Positions 1 to 12,530 of a stretch of DNA of 64,000 bases are shown one piece after another. The stretch comes from Wyeomyia smithii. Its lineage: Eukaryota; Arthropoda; Insecta; Diptera; Culicidae. The position numbers were made by a program, and so were the translations under genes. The stretch spans positions 47,305,897-47,369,896 of the forward strand of contig NC_073696.1 in assembly GCF_029784165.1 (NCBI RefSeq), in the 5' to 3' direction. The notes below the pieces were generated by a model. It was not told the DNA's origin. It did no database searches and worked only from the letters and a program-made list of their open reading frames with translations. The stretch's first letter is position 1, and each line of letters begins with the position of its first letter.

Positions 1-566
1 CTTCCATCCTGCGAAGCGAGTCGTTAACCTACAAAATTGAGTAAGGGAAGAATGAATTGTTTTTTTTTTTAGAATTATATTTGCAATAAACACAAACAAG
101 ATCTGAGAAATAATATTGTATACTTACTCAACATTCTAGGTTAATCTGAATATTACAGATTTCTCCGGAATGATGATTAACCGCGAAACCTGTTCCTTTT
201 ACATCTAAACCGAAATACGAACAAAACTGATAGTGAAGCTTTCGTTATTTTGACAGTTCTATTTTGCGGAATCTCGGTTAAATGATGTCCAGCTTCCGAG
301 ATTCGGTATTTTAGTTTACTGAACTCGGAAATTAGCTGTTTTACGGATTTTTCTCGGCAAACAAATTTACGGCATTCCGGTAAACACATTCGGTTTCCGA
401 TTTCTCAGTTACGGAACAACGGTAAACGAAAATGTTTTCAAGTAGTTCGGTATTTTACTTTACCGAGAAAACATTATGCAGTTAAGTGTGTATTGAAATG
501 TTAAAAAATATCAATTAAAAGCAGATTTTTAAAAGTGATGTTTGAAAGAGATTTCATATATATTAA
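1..566. repeat. Probable interspersed repeat with TTCGGTATTTTA motifs
   Basis: AT-rich noncoding DNA. From about 155 to 480, variants of TTCGGTATTTTA and of ACCGAG or CGGTAA recur in both orientations, for example near 303, 320, 449 and 461. The pattern resembles a widespread mosquito interspersed element, but I see no clear termini or target duplication. No coding signal. Confidence 0.35.
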
Positions 567-568
567 CT

Positions 569-1380
569 GGGGCTTATTACGAGAGTCACTTCCCGGTGAA
601 ATGACAACCGTAATAGGCACAGTGAAAGTGATTCCCATTTGATTTGCACGCGTCTTTTTTCACCGTGACATTTCCGGAGCGATTTGCGATAAGGGCGCAA
701 CTGGCAAAAGATAAACATTGGGGAATATCAGTTTGAAAATTTGCAAGTACATTTTCAAATCGTAATTTCAAAGGAAGTGACCAACATTAACATTAATACC
801 AAAAATCGACGTAAAATAAACCTGGATTATATTTTCCTAACAATAATACATTAAATTTGTGCGTTTATGGCTTATACCTGCGCTTTTCTTCTAACCTTTT
901 CCTAATGAGCCTCAAAGCATTCTGACAACTAGATTCGCCCACCTCTATTTCGCCTTAAAGCATTCTGACAACGAGATACGCCCATCTTTCTTTCGCCGTG
1001 TTTTTATTTTTTCTTCAGTTGCGCCCCTTTAAATGCGCCTCTATTTTGAAAACAAAAGTTGATCCGCCCTTTACTGTCGCCTGTTTACGAAATATTTCGC
1101 AAATAAGACCGTTGCTTCAAAACAATGTAAAGGGCTTATTTCCAAACTATCTTTTGTTTTGGGTAAACTGTCTTATCGCCCTTCACTAAAAGCTTGATTT
1201 AAATAATTTTATCGATTCATACAAAAGAAAGGATTCTTGCCATGAATTTTGTAAGTCTTTTCGAAACCAATAGTGTAATAAAACCATTTGTTTACATTTT
1301 GTTAGTTGCGCCCTAATCGCGAAACACTCCGGATTTTTTCATTTCGTTCTCACCGTGAGGTGACATCTGTAATAAGCCCC
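569..1380. mobile_element. MITE, 812 bp, 3-bp TSD (ACT)
   Basis: The ends are inverted: left GGGGCTTATTACGAGAGTCA, right the complement of GGGGCTTATTACAGATGTCA. The bases ACT flank both sides (566-568 and 1381-1383). No transposase frame is present, so this is a non-autonomous element. A 3-bp duplication fits PIF/Harbinger-type or the mosquito 3-bp MITE families. Inside, at about 910-1000, a unit of about 45 bp containing CAAAGCATTCTGACAAC is tandemly repeated twice. Confidence 0.75.
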
Positions 1381-1536
1381 ACTGTCAACTTTCTGCTTAT
1401 GTTTCCTCTTTTACTAAACGGCCTCAACATTTTGATAAGAAGTGCGGAGAATTGAGAGCTGCGCAGAATTAGGGCGCCTCACGATAGTACATTTTTTATG
1501 GAATTGCGCAACAAAAGCGCCATTTCGAGGTACATA

Positions 1537-3064
1537 TGAGCCGTTGCGGAACAGAGTGGTCTATGTGCCATCGAGCAAATTTGTCAGGAGAAGCAATTTT
1601 CGAAAAATCTCTGAATAAAATTCTGTTCAACGGATTATTTCAAATAAAATGTTCTAATAAAAAGATTATGAAGTGGTTTAACATGTGAATACATAAAATT
1701 ACCATTTTATTGGCGAAATAAGTGAATTTACCATACCAATGTACATAGACCACTCTGACTTCATATATATTTTACTGGAATCCTCGTATCGTTTCGGAAC
1801 CGAGTGGTCTATGTACATCAACATAAATAAAAATGACGTTAACTCGTACAAAATGGCTAGTGTCACATGTTATATGATGTACATGGCATGTCACATGTAA
1901 CATGTGACGTGTAACAATACATGTAACACAACATGTTACATATTACGTGATATTTGACATGTTACGTTTTTCGTGTTACATTACGTGTAACATGTCAAAA
2001 CCACGTGTAACATGTTACAGGACAAGTGACAAGTTACATATCACATGTAATATGTCACATGTTACATGATGGTAATACCTCGGTTTGAGCCGTTGCGAAC
2101 CAGAGTGGTCTATGTGCCATCGAGCAAATTGTTCAGGAGAAGCAATTTTCGGAAAATCTCTGAATAAAATTCTGTTCAACGGATTCTTTCAAACAAAATG
2201 TTCTAATATAAATGTTATGAAGTGGTTTAACATTGGGATACATAAAATTAACAGTTTCTTTGCGAAATCGGTGATTTTATCTCACCAATGTACATAGACC
2301 ACTCTGACTTCATACATATATTCACTGGAATCCTCGAATCGTTTCGGAACAGAGTGGTCTATGCACACAAACCCGGTAAATGACAAAGAAAATGACGGTA
2401 AATCGTATAAAATGGCTAGTGTCACATGTTCTATGATACATATAGCATGTCACATGCAAGATGTCACGTGTTACATTACATGTAACACAAGATATTACAT
2501 ATTACATAATATTATACATGTTACATTTTTCGTGTTACATTACGTGTAATATGTTACATATCACGTGTGACATGTACAAAACAAGTGGTATGTTCCTTAT
2601 CACATGTAATATGCTACATGTTACGTGTTACATGATAGTATTACATCGATTTATGTACATAGACCACTCTGTTCCGAAACAAAACGGCCATTCTGTTTCG
2701 GACGAATTTTCAACACGGAATAAATCAGCTTTAAAACTCGATTTTACGAAATTTTCTTAATCTCCCAACTTCAGCTTCTTGAGTAGATGCGGTTTATGCA
2801 AAAAACTCATTTTCGAAAAAAATGGTCTTTAGACCACTCTGTTCCGCAACGGCTCATTCATGTACATAGACCACTCTGTTCCGAAACAGAATGGCCATTC
2901 TGTTTCGGACGAAATTTCAACATGGTATAAATCAGCTTGAAAGTTCGATTTTTCGAAATTTTTCTAGTCTCCTTACTTCAGTTTCTTGAGTAGATGTGGA
3001 TTGTGTAAAAAACTCATTTTTGAAAAAAAATGGTCTGTAGACCACTCTGTTTCGCAACGGGTCA
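1537..3064. mobile_element. TA-flanked composite inverted-repeat element with internal minisatellites
   Basis: The 26-bp ends are inverted: left begins TGAGCCGTTGCGGAACAGAG, right is the complement of TGACCCGTTGCGAAACAGAG. Each is followed by TGGTCT, and TA lies on both sides. The inside is built of duplications. A unit of about 550 bp starting GAGCCGTTGCG occurs at 1537 and again at about 2088. A unit of about 205 bp occurs at about 2651-2852 and 2859-3064. Two arrays of degenerate ACATGT-rich repeats lie at about 1858-2070 and 2410-2640. The core AGAGTGGTCTATG or its complement occurs at least ten times. No transposase is seen. TA duplication suggests mobilisation by a Tc1/mariner transposase. 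Confidence 0.65.
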
Positions 3065-6000
3065 TATATCAATAGTTTTAGGCGGAATATCCCTCGGAAT
3101 TTCAAAGTCAGAGTTCCTGGTGCTCTTTATGATACAAAGTGAATGGAACGAAAATACATGCATTCCATTAAATGTTTTTGCGATTTCTCTCTTTTTTTCA
3201 TATAGATAAACAAACAACAGTAACAACACAATTTCGAACTTTGACAACCATGCGATACAACAAAAAGATGTCTGATTAGAAATTTTCCAAAAAATGATTG
3301 GATTCCATTCATACTGGACATACACAACATAGAGCAAAATACCTCGATTTCTAAGTAAAAAAAATCTAAACGAGCAATTTCGGCATAAATTTCCAGAGTG
3401 CATTTCACTAAATGATATACCTATTTATTTATATACCTTTTGAACAAATTTGTTTTCTCCTCTTAATTACGGGTGCGCATTGGGGTGACAGTCTTGTGAC
3501 TATTTCTAGGCAAACTTTTTTCTGGAGTCGCAACTTCCATAATTGTGAAATGCTGAACAATGTTGCAAACTCAATAGAACTTATTTTTTAACTTGAGATG
3601 TGGAAAGTTCGTTTTGAAAGGTTTGATAGTCGAGTTGAGATTACTCCTTTTTTATTGATAGTAAGTTTCGAAGCCATGCTCTGAGTTGACATAAAATGAG
3701 GCTATGTATTTCAAGTACTGGCACCCTAATGTGCATCTGCCTCAATCCTTAGCACGTTTGACTGGTTGAAGTGAACTCTTCGCCATCTTCGATAATCTAA
3801 GTATTCTACACGCCCATCAGAGGATAATTAATATCCGCTCATAATTTCTCACGCAACCGTGTTTTATCTTCCCCGGAAGTAACCGTACCACACAACCGGT
3901 TAGACTTGATTGTGCTAAAGCCCTTCGCTCTGTGTCGATAAAAGTTCTCCTTGTGTGTAAGTTGACAATGATGTTTAGTTTGTAGTAATGTTTGTCTCAA
4001 TATTTCGACTTTTAGTTTTGATTTTATCGACTGCTTCATCTAGGATTAATGCTCGTTACTCACTACATGCTCAAGTACTTTTTTTGTTGCTGCTGGTTTG
4101 CCACAACATTTATTATCTTGTAATTTTTTTTCTTTATATATAATCAAACGATTGATGTGTGTAATACAGAAAGACTGATTCCTATTAATACTCACGAAGA
4201 TATTGATAAACACTTGAAATAACATCCAGAGAAAATATAGTCAATTCGAGTTCGGCTGGAAACGTTATCCTTCGTATTGAAATACTGCAACAATGTATTC
4301 AGCAGCAAATGCCTCCAATGAAATAAACTTATCCTCTACGTTCTGAAGTAGATTTTAAAGGGCTAATTTAACCTATACACACTAGAGAACAAAATTTCAT
4401 CTGTACACAGCGCATCAAATATACGTGTCTTTTACTGATTTTTGTTTTACTTTTAGAACTGCACATACTGTTTAGTCTGTTGTTCTACGGCTATGCGCTT
4501 TAAGCTGCAGCAGTGAAGTTTGGGTTGATGATGGTTGAGTATGTCTACAACAAGAGATTTTATGAACGCGAACGCGATTGCTGATGCTTTTGCCAGTTTA
4601 GCAGTCAACATTCCAAAGATTACACCACGAAGGGGATAAAATAATCTGGATGCTCTAATGTCATGCGGGAGGGGTGTGCATAAATTGTTCGTTAAAAACC
4701 GTCAAATTTGTATATACACTAACCGACGTTTATGGCCACTGAACGAAGAATTCGTGGGTTGTTCGCTTCAATAGTTCCATTTTTTTGTCGACAATATCGT
4801 AATGTTGATAAATGCTGTCATTAGGTAAATGTTTTAGTTTTTTATCAATCGATCTTCTTTTTTTCTGTTGCCCAAACCGTAAGTACATCTGCTGGTTTCT
4901 TAATGCTACTAGATTTGTAATGTTAGATAATTGTTACATGCTTGATTTAGTATCCGTTACATTTTAAACCTATCTAGAAAGTCTTAAACTAGAAAACTAG
5001 TCTCATTTGCCTCAGCATGTTAGATATATCACTTATTGTTTGTAAATGTTTATGTGTTTACCGTCTATGAACCACCGTAATGCAATTTCACATAACTTGC
5101 AACAGCAGGTGTAAAATTTGGAATAGTTGGTTGCTGCTTGCCGACAATGAAGTAAGACATTCATTCATATAATCTGTAAACTGTTATTTGTTTGCTTGTC
5201 TTTCATCTGTATTTATAGCTGCTAACCTATCGACAGTAATACAACAATGTACGACATATTTTGTTACTCCCTGGCCGAAAATATCACGATGTTTTCGCTC
5301 AACAAGTACCGATCAAAACACACTTGTTTCTGCCTTGTTTTTTTTTTCTCCCTATAGAAATTTAATCGTTAATTACACTTTCTGAGACGCCCGTATTGTT
5401 CCTCTAATGTACATTAACGGTTCATATTCGAACGTCGAACGATCGCACACCTTAGTTTATGGTAAATCTTGTACAACTTGCTTTAATTTCTCACGGAGAC
5501 TTTGAATAACTGTTGCACAGCGATTGTGATTTTTTTTTTTTTTGCTTAAGCGTGCTGAGCGAGACTAAAAGATCAAATGAAACACCAAGAATGCTTTTTT
5601 TGCGTTTGATTTGTTTGATTTGTTTGATTGAATACACGGCAATGCTATCACGACGAATTGTGTAATATTCTGTTAGCTGAAACAGTATGGGGTTTGAGGT
5701 GGAGCTCGGAAATATTAAATTGCTGTTGCTGCGATGCTTCAAAGGTGAACTCGTTTGATAGGAAGCAAACAAGTTATACTTTTATCAAATTTGGGAATAG
5801 ATTGACAAATGCTAAAAATGACTGGATGAAACACAAAACTGTTTCGTTGGATAAAAGAATTATTTCCAATCTCAGTGTTTAACTTCTCTTAAAATTCAAT
5901 GTAGCATCAAATTACAGAAATTGAAGGTAGAAAACGTTGCAAAACAAAAAGATTCAATGGGTCTCTGAGCTCTTTTTTTTTTGAGTACAGAAAAAAAGGC

Positions 6001-7731
6001 CTGAATAAATTTTCCTGCGTGAAGGAGTTTTGCTGATAAAACTGACGATCCTGTTTTCACGGACTCTATAAAGAGTCGTTATTATTAAACCTAATAATGG
6101 TTACAAGAGAGCATCTGAAAATGAGTAGCTGTTTCCTCCAAACATTAAACAACCGGTCGGTTCAATATGTTCTGACGTAAATTTCAACGATACTTAAATT
6201 ATAAACCATAATGTACAGGAAATAGTCAATAATAAAACGGACTTCCACAACTATGGAACAATTGAAAATTAATCTCATTTGAATGAACCCCCAAAATGCA
6301 TCGCGACAACAAACAACAACAGCGTTTCCTGCAGCCTGCACCTCGATATAGCTGCCTGTGGAGAAGGCTTCTTCACAATTTTGTAGCCATGGAGTAATTA
6401 TTTCACTAATTGATATAACACATTCCCAGTATGTATCGTGAATGACAACGAGGGCGAGATGCGAAACAAGGCCTGCATCTCACAAGTTTACCGTAAATAC
6501 CGTACACTGATGAAACAAAGTGAATCGTGTTCAGAGTAAAGCGCACTAGCTCATCGCCAAAAACGGTTAGACTTACAGAATATTTTCAGCAGAAACCGGT
6601 TTGTCGATACTAGATTTAAAAGCTATTTACCAAATACACGTGACTCTTGTGCACAACGTAAATCGGCACGAATGCCAACCTGTGATTTTAACATGAGATT
6701 TCAAACGGAAACACAACATCGCTTGTAAGTGCAAAAGGAAGAGGAAACCAATGGTAGAGTGGGATGAGGTGAAATACATTAACATCGTGCATTACTGTAA
6801 AAGGTACAACGTCAAAATTCATCCACTTTACTCTATCATTGAATGCAGCTGATGCGATCGAAATATGTACGAATTGAAAGCCGTTACAAAAAATGCTGAA
6901 AAGTCGTGATGCTTTTAAAACCTTCCGAGACTTCAACCGCTAACAAAAAGAGCCCTTATTACTACATGCTTATTACATAATTTGTTAATATTGATTTTCG
7001 TATTTTTGGTTTACCTATGTTTTTTTTTCTTTCTTCTTAATAGTAAATTTAAAATAAAAAATTTTCTACTCGCTTTGCAACAATCCAAGTATTAAAAAAA
7101 AAGATTCCTAAACAGTTTGGGGACAAATCCTACTAACTGGAACAAAAATCATGCGTATGCCTGCGGGTGTGTGAAATGTGAACAACTTGCTACTGGTAAT
7201 TTCTTACGCCAACTAAAAAGAAAACATAATGGTGGGGAAAACCGTTCCTGGATTTCCCCAAGTAAATTGCTCTAAAATTAATCGAACTAAATGACATTGC
7301 ATTACTCTTCTGAAGTTTTGATTTCTTCTATGGTTGCACTTTTCGAAGCTAGCGGTTTGCGTAGAACATAAATCACATTTCATAATCAACTAGAAGAAGT
7401 CTGCTTTTTTTTGTTTTGTTTTCTCGAATAGAACGAAGAGTGCTCATCACCTCATCAGGTGAAAACAGCTTAGACGAAACATTTTGCTTCAGAGTCACAG
7501 TATACACTTAAACTTTCCGCTGCAGGACTCCTCAGCAGAAGGTTGCTCACAACACGAAGGAAGTGTTGTATATCCCTCCGACACAATACGTCGGAGACGG
7601 TTTTGTTTTGTTGACGGGCACTGGGGTTTCCTGGCCTGGTGGATGCCATATTCGCTGTTACTGTTAATGTTGATAGCGGTGGAAGAAAAATGCCTCTCGC
7701 GAAGCCCCGAACCGTGTAAGTCCGGAGGAAA
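3065..7731. other. Noncoding 3' flank and presumed 3' UTR of the kinase gene
   Basis: AT-rich DNA with homopolymer runs and no open frame that looks like protein. The part next to 7731 should be the 3' UTR of the ERK gene, transcribed toward lower coordinates. I cannot choose a polyadenylation signal. No RNA gene or recognisable transposon was seen. Confidence 0.5.
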
Positions 7732-7860
7732 TTACATGGCATCCGGATGATTATCATTGTGGTTGAATCGTAATGTTTCCTCGAAGATTAATCGCTTCAA
7801 TGTCTCCTTCGGAAGATCGTCCAGCTCCATCGCGATGCGGAATGGTTCTTCCGCAACGGG
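7732..7860 (-). CDS. rl: rolled/ERK terminal exon with docking site and stop
   Basis: This 43-codon terminal exon is easily missed, because an unrelated minus-strand frame overlaps it. The acceptor TTATAG is followed by PVAEEPFRIAMELDDLPKET, then LKRLIFEETLRF and a tail ending HPDAM with TAA at 7732-7734. It joins DPADE of the previous exon in phase 0. The acidic MELDD sequence is the common-docking (CD) site that binds MEK, phosphatases and substrates. The second aspartate corresponds to the position changed in Drosophila rolled Sevenmaker, and it is wild type here. The last ten or so residues differ from the Drosophila tail, as usual for ERKs. The 3' UTR must run downward from 7731, and I cannot place its polyadenylation site. 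Confidence 0.93.
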   Translation of the reverse strand, partial: PVAEEPFRIAMELDDLPKETLKRLIFEETLRFNHNDNHPDAM

Positions 7861-8592
7861 CTATAAAGTCAGTTCCAACGGGAGAGAGAGGAAGAGAGAA
7901 AAACAAAAACATGATTAATGATTTTCCCGATAGGGTTTACAAGTAGGGAAAACTGTGCCGAGAAAGAGAGAGAGGTAGAGACAGTGGGTTAGAACACCAT
8001 TACGTGGGTTGGATTGGACTACCACGGTTTTGATGGTTCGAAGACTCTGAATATTTTTGGAATTATGAGATGATTTACAAACAACCTTTTTGTTATTTAT
8101 ACGTGGGTTCCGTAACGTGAATTATCTGTCCGACGTCAGTTTCAATTTAGACTTTGCATTCTAAGCAAAAGTTGAATAGGTATAATGAAAAGAACCGGAA
8201 GGTAAAAGAGAAGATATGATTCTATGAATGGTTTTGCAAAACTGAACGAATGTTTGGGCTCCCAGGTATGAAATGGGCACTGGTGAACACAGTTATGATA
8301 AACTGTTTTCTGTCCTTTTTTTTACAGCTAAATTTGCTAAATTATGAAAACAATTAAAAACTGCCGGAGTGAGATAATTTTTGTGTCTTAGCTTGTAGTA
8401 AATACACCTAATCAATGAATTTAATCCAAAGCACGTCGGAAAACGACCGAGTGACAGTCCCCAGCGCGTAGGCACGTAGATATAACAACAAGTTGCTACT
8501 GCGAGTGAGGAGGTACTCTTTCCGATCGAGGTGTGTTAGGAACGAGGTACAATAGTAGAGCATGATACGATGTTGAACTCGCTGGAATGTAT
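7861..8592. other. Last intron, acceptor-proximal part
   Basis: Intronic sequence next to the terminal exon. It contains purine-rich GAGAGAGA stretches at about 7881-7905 and 7960-7982. No other feature is recognised. Confidence 0.5.
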
Positions 8593-8603
8593 CTTCGCAG
8601 TAG

Positions 8604-8812
8604 AGATGGTCGGGTACGGGTATTTTTACCCGAAACCCGTACCCGACCCGTACCCGACGGGTTCGGGTCGGGTTTCGGGTAACGCCAAAAAATATTTTAC
8701 GGGTTCGGGTCGGGTACGGGTAATTAAAAAACCAAGGCTTCGGGTTCGGGTCGGGTACGGGTTTGAAAAATTCTCAATTGGTCGGGTACGGGTCGGGTAC
8801 GGGTAATTCAAT
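8604..8812. repeat. Left subterminal TCGGGTACGGG array
   Basis: Many direct copies of CGGGTACGGGT / CGGGTTCGGGT are interrupted by short AT-rich spacers. They form the left subterminal region of the hAT-like element and read the same way as the right array at about 12300-12510. Confidence 0.8.
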
Positions 8813-10041
8813 TTTCGTGCATTATGAGAATTTAATTTTTATCATTTCAAGCCTAGGTGTTTACCTAATGTCGATAATCGGTAAGATCGGAGAAAAAATT
8901 GCACATCCTCACTCAACGAGGGATCGCCCAATACATATTCTGACAGTTGTCGGCAGTCTATGCACCAAGGGAATGACATCATGCTATCGCTTTCTTATGT
9001 TAGATTGAATAGTTCTTCCTGCAACGGTTTTGATTTAAATGGAATTTTTGTCGGGCTTTTTTCATAACTGGCAGGAAAACTACGGAGCATTGCACAGTGA
9101 GGCGACTTAATACAAATGCTTGTCAAGTAAAAATTGTCGATAAATACGACAAAAATATGGTATTTACTTAATTTCGGGGTGCTGAACACGAATCTCCATT
9201 CCACTTTTTATTTGGAGACGTTCACAAAGCACGTGACTAAATTTCTCATGATTTTTTAGCACTTTTCCCCTCACTTTTTTATTAAACAGAATTTTATGAT
9301 CTTCAACCACAAGCAACGCCACAGGGCGTCCTTTTTACAAAAACAGATTACGTAGTTTTTGCACAACTCCTCAAAACAACCAAATTTCGCGAAAAAAAAT
9401 TATTTCTATAAAAATTAAAACAATATTATATATTATAATAGGTAATAAAAACCTGAGAGAGAGGCGCCAGCTGGCTTTGTTTTTATGCTCACGAATGTCA
9501 TAGTGAACCAGGCAAGAAATGTAATTGGGAACCGGTAGGCCTGATGAAATAAAATATGGAGAGTATCGTAGTCGATGTAAATTAATCCAGCATTTATTTT
9601 TTTAAGATAATTTTTGAAATAAATGTTTCTGAAAGATAAATTATTTCTGTTCTATTTTTCGCCTTGGTTTATTTGCAGTCTAATTTACTTGTAAATGTGC
9701 TCATTTTTTTGCTATGGAGATTTAAGCGTATTTACGAAAGCTCTCACTTTATCAAAATCCTGCATATCAATATTTTAAAAAAACGTCGCTCAACCATAAA
9801 TTTAGAATTAAAATACTGTATAGTTAATTTTTAATTTACAAGTAAATATGAACTTTCACTATGTAATCAATATTTACTGTATTTCTATTTATTATTTGAA
9901 ATTGACGGTGAAGTTGATATCTCTTCACATATATTGTAAAATAAGTTGGAGTTTTTTTTAGTAAAATAATATATAACCATCTCCTAATATGATGTAGAAA
10001 TTGGAATAAGCCCAAAGTAAGAACAATAATAATAATGACAC

Positions 10042-10689
10042 GTTAAGTACTTGGGACTAATTTACGATAAAAAACTTATTTTCAAAGAGCTCATTGAAAG
10101 TATACAAGCCAAGTGCATCAAATATACGAGATGTTTAAACCTTCTCATTAATAGAAATTCTAAACTTTGTTTAAAGAATAAACTTCTGATTTACAAACAA
10201 ATTTTTAGTCCAGCAATACTTCATGCTGTACCGATCTGGTCAAGTTGTTAACGCTTCAAAGGATTCAGAATAAAATTCTGAAAATGATTTTTAAGCGTCC
10301 TCCTTGGTTTGGCACACTCGAATTACATAGACTTACTGGTGTTAAACCATTAGAAGCTATGTCAAATAAAGCTATTAACAATTTTTGACAAAAATCATTG
10401 CAATCCTCAATTGCTACGATAAGCTGTCTTTATAACCAATAAGGTAGCAATTCAGTTAGTTGTAAGTTTACTTCCCCTTTTTGACAAGTAGGTTCAAATC
10501 CCTACGAATGATAAGTCCTAATTGCGAAAGCAAACAAATCCTAACAATTAAAATTACAAATTACTAACAGTGTTGAGAAGTCACCATTTGTAATCGGACA
10601 CACATACTCATTATTTACTAATAATATATATAAAAAAAATCAATTATCTGTCTTGGGTTTTTCCTTTCTCCTAGAAAGGTATAGCAATC
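10042..10689 (+). pseudogene. 5'-truncated jockey-clade (Juan-like) LINE fragment
   Basis: The stretch starting at 10045 reads YLGLIYDKKLIFKELIESIQ and continues, through a frame disruption near 10250, into RIQNKILKMIFKRPPWFGTL and a leucine-rich tail. This is the C-terminal end of a jockey-type reverse transcriptase, resembling the mosquito Juan family. It is about 120 residues, against about 900 for a full ORF2. The flanks share a 14-bp direct repeat AATAATAATGACAC (10028-10041 and 10690-10703), a good LINE target duplication. The 3' part includes a short hairpin CCTTTCTCCTAGAAAGG. It is inserted in the hAT-like element. Confidence 0.7.
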
Positions 10690-11256
10690 AATAATAATGA
10701 CACCCACAGTATAGATGACAAACTCATATAGGCGGGATCTTACTAGGCAATGATGGCACAGTTGATATCGGAAACAATCTGCCTAAACTTTTATTTTTAC
10801 CTTGAAGACACTGCTTAAAAGCACTTGCATCAACCACCCAAAAACAATAACACGTTGCTGGTGCCTGTCACTGTGAAATTGAAATTCTTTTGAATTCGTA
10901 ACAGTTATTTGCCTGAAGAGCATTGCGGGGAAGCGACACATCGACTGGATTGGTTAGTTTTTTGAGCTGGTTAACATACGTTGCATACCTTCAATGCATT
11001 TGTCCGTTTCGAACCGCCTCCCACGTCGCTGAATTCTATCTACCGCGTTAAAAATAATGGATCAATCGAATGTCGATGAAAAAATGTAGACAAATCCCAT
11101 TGAATTCAACCTTAATTCACAGAAGATTATCAGAACTACTAAATTTTAATTGCACGGATTGAAACTGAATCCATGAATCTACTTTCGCTACATCAAAAAT
11201 ATACATCTCTCTCTCAGATAAAAACTAAATACAAATCAACTTTTTCTTCGAAAGTA

Positions 11257-11711
11257 CAGGTCGGACTCGATTATCCGGAGACTCGATTAACCGGAGACTC
11301 GATTATCCGGAATTCGATTATCCGGAATTTTAGACTCGATTATCCGGAATTTAATTTTTTTTTGGTGTCCATTTTCAATTTTTATTCCGAAATTTTGCCT
11401 TTACCATCCCTTCTGGCATATTTGTCACCATTTAAGTCACTCCCGGCATGTTTGGGACATGTCCGAATTAAGTGACAATAATCAATGTCCAATTTTTTTT
11501 TTTTGCTTCTCAAGATTTTTCCCCTTCTCGCCTCAGGAATAACTTCTGGTTACGCCACTGCATCATACAAGTAAAGTAAAGAAAAGAAATATTTATTTTA
11601 TGTTCTTTAATCGCAAAATTTCAGTATTTTTTGTGTGATTCGATTATCCGGAAAATTCGATTATCTGGAATGAAAATTTTTTTGATGTTCCGGATAATCG
11701 AGTCCGACCTG
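11257..11711. mobile_element. MITE with CAGGTCGGACTCGATTATCC termini
   Basis: The ends are inverted: CAGGTCGGACTCGATTATCC at the left, the complement of the same 20 bases at the right. The left end has tandem copies of CTCGATTATCCGGA at 11268-11350. The left flank is TA and the right flank TT, so a TA duplication may have mutated. There is no coding capacity. It is nested in the hAT-like element. I recall this family as common in mosquito genomes. Confidence 0.75.
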
Positions 11712-12299
11712 TTATGATATATTTTTTTTAAATATGTCAAAAACGTTAGTATGCCGAGCTTTGAAAAGTTATAAAAAAATCAAATTTGATGATATTGCAC
11801 CCAAATTTTGGACTTAAGCACTTAAATGTTATATCAATAATGGAAAAATATTATGAAACAGCTGACGTTTAAACATTTGTTTTGGTGGCCAGCGCTTTCC
11901 CACTGTGCATTGAGATGTTTAGTACGAAACAAATATATGAGATTTGACAGCGATTGCATAGTCTTGGTTTGTACTGTGACCAAGGATGCTGCATGTGCAG
12001 AAAGATCTGTTTTTTACCGATTTTTAGAATTTATCGATGACACCGAATCTATACTCAAAATTACAGGTTTTTGGCAAATGCAGTGAATTATCAAATTTTT
12101 CCCTTTAATGTGTTTATAAAACTCGTCGTTTATTTTAAAATTTACCAGACATGCACTTTTCATAGTGGACCGATTCCTTATAGTGGACCACCCGCCTGAA
12201 ACTTTGGGTTCATTATCATTCGTTCACACGCACACTCGGTTCTAGCCTAAAAATACGCGAGGTACCCAGGCATTTTGAAATAAAAAATTAAAAAAAAAA

Positions 12300-12512
12300 T
12301 CTAGGACGGGTCGGGTACGGGTCGGGTACGGGTCGGGTACCGTCAATTTCGGCGTTTTTTTCTATCGGGTACGGGTAGTTGGAATAGATATTTTTCGGGT
12401 TCGGGTCGGGTACGGGTATTTTAAACAAACCAGACTTCGGGTTCGGGTCGGGTACGGGTTTGAAAATTTTCGTTGAGTCGGGTACGGGTCGGGTACGGGT
12501 AACAAATACCCG
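12300..12512. repeat. Right subterminal TCGGGTACGGG array
   Basis: Array of CGGGTACGGGT and CGGGTTCGGGT copies just inside the right end of the hAT-like element. It is in the same orientation as the left array, so only the outer 20 bp or so are inverted. Confidence 0.8.
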
Positions 12513-12530
12513 ACCATCTCTACTTCGCAG

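Larger units (their letters stand above)
8601..12522. mobile_element. Large hAT-like element, 3.9 kb, 8-bp TSD CTTCGCAG
   Basis: The termini are inverted, TAGAGATGGTCGGGTACGGG at the left and its complement at the right. A perfect 8-bp duplication CTTCGCAG flanks the element at 8593-8600 and 12523-12530. An 8-bp TSD with short TIRs beginning TAGAGATG is typical of the hAT superfamily. Just inside each end are arrays of TCGGGTACGGG repeats (8604-8812 and 12300-12510), plausible transposase-binding sites. I find no hAT transposase (no RW, dimerisation or CCHC-BED signature), so the copy is non-autonomous or decayed. A LINE fragment (10042-10689) and a MITE (11257-11711) were inserted later. Confidence 0.75.

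Noticed and set aside
7470..7757. 95-codon minus-strand frame overlapping the last ERK exon
   Set aside because: It is in a different frame from the ERK C-terminus, which has a proper acceptor and joins the upstream exon in phase.
10470..10530. B-box-like GGTTCAAATCCC suggesting another tRNA or SINE
   Set aside because: No A box or acceptor stem was found, and it lies within the 3' part of the inserted LINE fragment.
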